From positions 68,605,189 to 68,669,188 of the forward strand of contig OY829541.1 of assembly GCA_963691705.1 (NCBI GenBank): 64,000 nt of DNA, in the 5' to 3' direction. Of this stretch, positions 59,700-64,000 are shown one piece after another; position 1 is the stretch's first letter; each line of letters begins with the position of its first letter. This stretch comes from Viola odorata (Eukaryota > Streptophyta > Magnoliopsida > Malpighiales > Violaceae). Position numbers and translations under genes: made by a program. The notes under the pieces were generated by a model. That model did no database searches and was not told the origin of the DNA. It saw only the letters and a program-made list of their open reading frames with translations.

Positions 59700-60381
59700 A
59701 AAGACAACAGAGTCTAACAAATATATATATAAAAGCCCTGTAGTTATTAGCACCAAGCCTGCTATTCCTGAAAGAATTTGTTTCCATCGACAGCTTCCAA
59801 TAACTCATCCCTTTCCATCTCAATACTAAACCATCTTCTGTAACAGTTAGCTGATAATCACACCAAGAAACACAGTTTCCCAACATCTAACCTTTGCCCC
59901 GCGATGATTGTATAGGTTGGATACTTAAAAGTTTCCAGATAGAAACACCATTACCATCAAGAAGCACAAGATTTCCAGAATCCTGAAGCTGTAAGGACTT
60001 AACAGGAGGCAGAGGTGGTGTGGACCTTATTGTAGCACCGTTGACAGAAACAATGGCAAGACCCTAGATGGTTAGTACTAAGTTATCAGAATCTGAAATT
60101 GGGTTGTCAGGATTGGCTGTCCAAATGATAGAATTGGTCGGAGCATAAATGATTGAGAAGTAAAATGGCACCGACGCGAATTTGGGATTGGAAACAGATG
60201 CTTTGAAGGTGCCATTAGAAGAAACCAAGAAACTACCTGCGTAGTCAATGAATTCAGAATAGGAAGCAGTGAAGTTTGGATAGATGGGTTCAATGTATGG
60301 CAAAGGATTGGAGACACAAAAGGGGATAGTAAAAATCAAGAAAGCAAGAAAACAAAAGAAGAATGAGTTGGCCATGTACAA
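59700..60381 (-). pseudogene. G-type lectin S-receptor-like kinase remnant (B-lectin domain)
   Basis: The minus-strand start (ATG 60373-60375) encodes a signal peptide (MANSFFFCFLAFLIFTI) followed by B-lectin sequence (NPKFASVPFYFSIIYAPTNS, IIWTANPDNPIS). An in-frame TAG at about 60064-60066 stops it. Reading continues beyond as SVNGATIRSTPPLPPVK, LQLQDSGNLVLLDGNGVSIW. After a deletion comes QLTVTEDGLVLRWKGMSYW near 59740-59850. PAN, transmembrane and kinase parts are missing. Intact relatives are plasma-membrane receptors in recognition and defence. This copy is clearly dead. Confidence 0.8.
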
Positions 60382-61519
60382 GAAAATGGAGAAGTTTTGC
60401 AGATTGATCTTCTAGGACTAGAGTTAGTGTCATGTACTGCTCTTTGCCTTTCCAGCAAGAAATTAATCAGGTTCGAACATAAATATCTAATAAATTTTTG
60501 AAGGAATGAAAATAAAAATTAATATGTAGGGACAAATTTGTGAACATTTTCCAACTTTCATGAATAAAGGAAATAGATGCTGGAGAACCTGAAGTCAAGT
60601 CAACTACGTTGACAGTTCAACACGATCCAGTATTAAACAAAGGATCATTTTAGCTAGGCCCATTTCGTAACTCTTAATGGGCCACTTCTTTTTATGTCAC
60701 GTTTATTTTTGTTCAAATCCAAATAATAACTTTGGTTTAGTTGTTTTCCTGTTGCAGTGCAAGCAGCTAGGATTTAATGGCTAGATAAATAAAATATTTT
60801 CAGTTTTGAAAGAGAAACAACTGAGATTTTAAACCAGTAGGCTGTAGAATTTCTTATGCATAATCAATCAATATTTTTTACAACCCAACTATGGTTTTGG
60901 TATATACTTGATTACTTCAACATTTATATGTTTTGACTTTTGACCGGCATCAATATTTCATATTATAAATAGGCCTGCGCCTGCTCAGGCCATCATTAAA
61001 GGCCAGGAATTAGGCTTCCAAATTTTAAAGTCGGCTCATCTAAGCCCGTCCATTAAGACTAGAGGATCGGGCTGTGAAATTTTAGATCCGCAGCTCATCC
61101 AAAAGCTTATTTAGTCCCGACTTGTAACACATGTTTATATATTTAATTAGTATTATAAAAATGAAAAAAATGATTTGGTTCATTAAAAACGTTATTAGGC
61201 CCGTAAGAAGCCCATTAAACTTAAAAGACAGGAATATGAGCTTTGAAAAAATTAGCCCGTGTAAAATCCGACCAGGCCCACCCATATGAAGGGTTTTGAA
61301 ATTTTAGAGCCGGCCCGGCTTCTAATTACATCCAATCCTTGATTGTCACGTGCTTGTGTAAACATACAACTGGCGATCTTTTTAATCATACGGCCAGCAA
61401 TGAATCCATCTCGTCAAATCACAGCCTAGCCGTCTTCCTCATCATAACAACTACCAAGAATCCATCACTACCAGCAAAAAGTCCTTGCTGCCTTAGTTCC
61501 TCTAAAAAAAAAAGGAAAA
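60382..61519. other. Spacer with transposon-like GC-rich words
   Basis: 60.4-60.96 kb is AT-rich. About 60970-61330 contains repeated 'ggcccggc', 'agcccg' and 'gaaattttaga' words on both strands, the composition of a degenerate MITE, but I could not define its ends. The last 100 bp are the CYSTM leader. Confidence 0.4.
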
Positions 61520-63204
61520 ATGAGTTACAGCAAAGCTCCTGATGATTATCCTCCTCCTGGTAGGGAGATCGTGACTTTTTAGTTTTGAATTTATAGTTTA
61601 ATTGTTTTTCATGTTTATTTATTTGGTTTTTGTTGTTGTTGATGGGTAGGCTATTCGCCACAGTATCCACCACCAGGGTATCAACCATCAGCGCCGCCGC
61701 CGCAATACGAGGGGTACCCGCACCCGCCGCCGCCTCCAGCTGGGTATCCGGGATACCCGCCACCGGGACCAGGAGGGTATCAAGGTTATTTTTCTGGAGG
61801 GTACCCTCCTCCTCCACCACCCTTTCAGCACCAAACTTATCATTACGAGCATAACCATTGCCAAGAGTCTGGTGGTTGCTCCTCCTTCTTAAATGGATGG
61901 TATGTCGCCATGTCCCCCTCTCTATTGCACATTTCTTCGATCGTCCAAAGTGTGTCTACGGTCTGTTGTGTTTTGTGGAATAAACACTTAGGATGGAATT
62001 GGAAGTGTGAAATGAATTTAGTACTAGAAATTAGTTCAGTGGAATTCAAATCTCGTTCTGAATTTTTATGCAGAACTGAGCTAGATATGCTCCAAGAACC
62101 AATTACAACTAGGATCTATCATATGTACTAACTCTTACCAGAATTTTTGTTGTATGCCTGAGCTCTATAACATAATAGTACGGTGAAAAGAAAGTCAACT
62201 AGTCAAGGGTTTCTGTTGCCAATGTTAGGTTGTAAGCAGGTAAGGTTAACAAAGTCAAAACCCACTTTTAGGAAGTGATTGAGCATATGCCAGAGGGACT
62301 TGAAAGATTATTCTTGTGAGCCAATGTGTTTATGCATTTATACTGAGGACCTATTTTGGTACTTGGTCAATACTACTCCTAGCTGTTGCCAGACTAAGGT
62401 CGCGGATGTTAAATAATATTAATGACATATCTAGATCTTAGGCTTATGATCTATGCAATGCAAGTTTTGAAGCTGCCAATAACAGTCATTTATACGCTCA
62501 AGTTTTTATTCGTTGCTTTAGAACCTCTAACTGGCTGTACTTACTAAGTGTCCTGACAAACTGTAAGTAGAAAGTGTTTATGCACACTGTGCAGTTGGAA
62601 AGTAGAAGAGCAAAGGATATTGACCTGAATCTTCTCTTAGGGATATCAATCATGTCCTCCTGCGGTGGTTGAGTCCACTACTGAGCACAGAAACCATCTT
62701 ACTCAAATGTCACAAAAGTTTTGGAATCCTTTGTCCATACAAACCTATGGCCATTCATGGTCTTTAAACACCTTACAGTCATTGTCTATGGTGTTCCTCC
62801 TTATTTGAAAGTTAATTGAGGTGTCTTTCCTTGCATGTTATGCTACATCCTTGCTTCCAAATCACTGTAATTAAAACAGGTACTAAGTTCATTGGGAGCT
62901 TAATCTGAATGTTTTCATAGTCATGACAAGAGCTGCAAATTAGGATTTTGCAGTCTGCCATGCTGTGTGGTTATTTAGGATTGCTAAATCCCCCCATCTA
63001 TTTATTTGGGCAATGAGAATGGTTTTATTGGATCCTTATGTAGAACATGATTGCATGTGGAGTGTTGCCCAATGAGTTCTTTTGCGTTTAATTTATTTGT
63101 TATTATTATCATTATTTTCAAGTTTACTGATTCCTTACTAATTCTACATATGCAGTTTGGCAACCCTTTGTTGCTGTTGCGTGTTAGAGGAATGCTGCTT
63201 CTAA
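61520..63204 (+). CDS. Cysteine-rich transmembrane module (CYSTM) protein
   Basis: Three exons: 61520-61559, 61650-61899 and 63156-63204, 112 residues. After MSYSKAPDDYPPPG comes a Pro/Gly/Tyr-rich stretch of PPPGY- and YPGYPPPG-type repeats, then a His-rich segment (YHYEHNHCQ). The C-terminal module (GGCSSFLNGCLATLCCCCVL, then EECCF) is the CYSTM signature. CYSTM proteins are small tail-anchored plasma-membrane proteins that can dimerise through the Cys cluster and are linked to stress tolerance and, for the WINDHOSE members, sporogenesis. The long second intron (1256 bp) separates the Cys module, which is coded mostly by the last exon. Confidence 0.9.
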
Positions 63205-64000
63205 AAGTTGTGCTCTGCCTTGGCGAGTAAATCATGTACGAGTGATCTAGTAGCTCTTGGTTTTCAATTCCTGTATCTGCTTATATGGGGCATCGAATTT
63301 AACATTCTCATTTCAAACTCATCAGCAGTATGAATATGTTTCAATGCCTATTGTTTTGTGTGTATAACTGGATATCAAGACTTTAGAGTGGCTTTGGTAA
63401 TATAACTTAAAGTTTCATGTTACCCCATTACTGAAACCTTCATTACCTTTTCTTGAGCATTCAGAGGTCATGCTAGGTAAGAAAGCTCTCTTCCGAAATG
63501 TCTGTCGCGTTTTATAAAACTGTGAACAGGTTGTTTCAATCTCGTATGTACTCGCTCCGGACTTGATGTTTTGGTTTTATTTTTTGTCTGAAATATATGA
63601 CGTTGGGCTTTTCCCAATGCATTTGTTGGAGTTGTTTACCATTGTACTTTTACTTTCCCAAGTTTTGAACACAATTTGCAGCTAACATTGGTTCTTAAAT
63701 TCAAGAGCCAAGAAAGGATAGAATTGTAACCAAAAAAACTTCAAAATCACCTCCAATCATTGTCTTAATACCCGCAACGGATTCCAGACGTCATTTATTA
63801 GAGTCTGGAAGGAGTATCATTAATGTCTTTATATTGTGACCGCTTCTCTCGATTCTGGACCGATTTCTGTGTTGGCTACTCCAGTGATTATGTATGATCA
63901 AACCATCAAACGCAATGCACCATGTGGGGTGGACCTTCAATCTGGGTTCATTTTTTGCTTGAATGGTAGGCATAGCATAAGTTGCATGCACAAGCAATGT
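63205..64000. other. CYSTM 3' region with a MITE, running to the window edge
   Basis: 3' UTR, then AT-rich sequence. A TA-flanked MITE is at 63551-63814. I see no start of a further gene. Confidence 0.5.
63551..63814. mobile_element. Stowaway-like MITE
   Basis: Left CTCGCTCCGGACTTGATG, right on the other strand CTCCTTCCAGACTCTAATAA, TA on both sides. Divergent from the PES-A family. Confidence 0.65.

Overview
The window is nuclear DNA from a flowering plant, most likely a eudicot. Genes are intron-rich with GT-AG junctions, spacers are AT-rich, and the gene families are plant-specific (KNUCKLES-type C2H2 factor, CASP-like, CONSTANS-like, CYSTM, phytyl ester synthase, MIR169). Short TA-flanked MITEs, a Ty1/copia element and a hAT element add to the picture. 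The species cannot be named from the sequence. No bacterial-type features were seen. All exon models were built by hand from splice signals, reading phase and recalled family conservation; no search was run.

Layout. 1-3.9 kb: an ATOS/FAM214-type gene (+). 7.1-7.8 kb: an intronless single-finger C2H2 repressor (+). 9.35-24.2 kb: a recent direct segmental duplication carrying two phytyl ester synthase-like genes (PES-A and PES-B, both -). 26.5-36.7 kb: an older, broken third relative (PES-C), interrupted by an intact copia element in one intron and a non-autonomous LTR element in another. 38.1-39.3 kb: CASP-like gene (+). 40.0-42.0 kb: BRO1-domain gene (-). 44.8-47.8 kb: CONSTANS-like gene (-). 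52.0-52.7 kb: two MIR169 hairpins (+). 54.1-56.8 kb: TRAP-beta gene (+). 58.7-59.3 kb: an unrecognised small cysteine-rich gene (+). 59.7-60.4 kb: a dead S-locus lectin kinase remnant (-). 61.5-63.2 kb: a CYSTM gene (+).

The genes do not form one pathway; this is ordinary gene-space order. The interest lies in the PES cluster. PES-B looks complete (710 codons). PES-A has one extra T in its last exon and loses about 50 C-terminal residues. PES-C lacks exons 1-3, carries Cys at the nucleophile-elbow Ser and has a frameshift. A hAT element sits in copy B only and a MITE in copy A only, so each insertion has its empty site in the sister copy. The hAT element carries three exons, with introns, of a DNA primase large subunit gene.

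Other points of note are a probable 6-nt microexon in TRAP-beta, a probable GC-AG intron inside the CCT-domain codons of the CONSTANS-like gene, a 20-bp minisatellite of about 36 units, a 312-bp Mutator-like fold-back element, and duplicated promoter/exon-1 segments around the unknown cysteine-rich gene.
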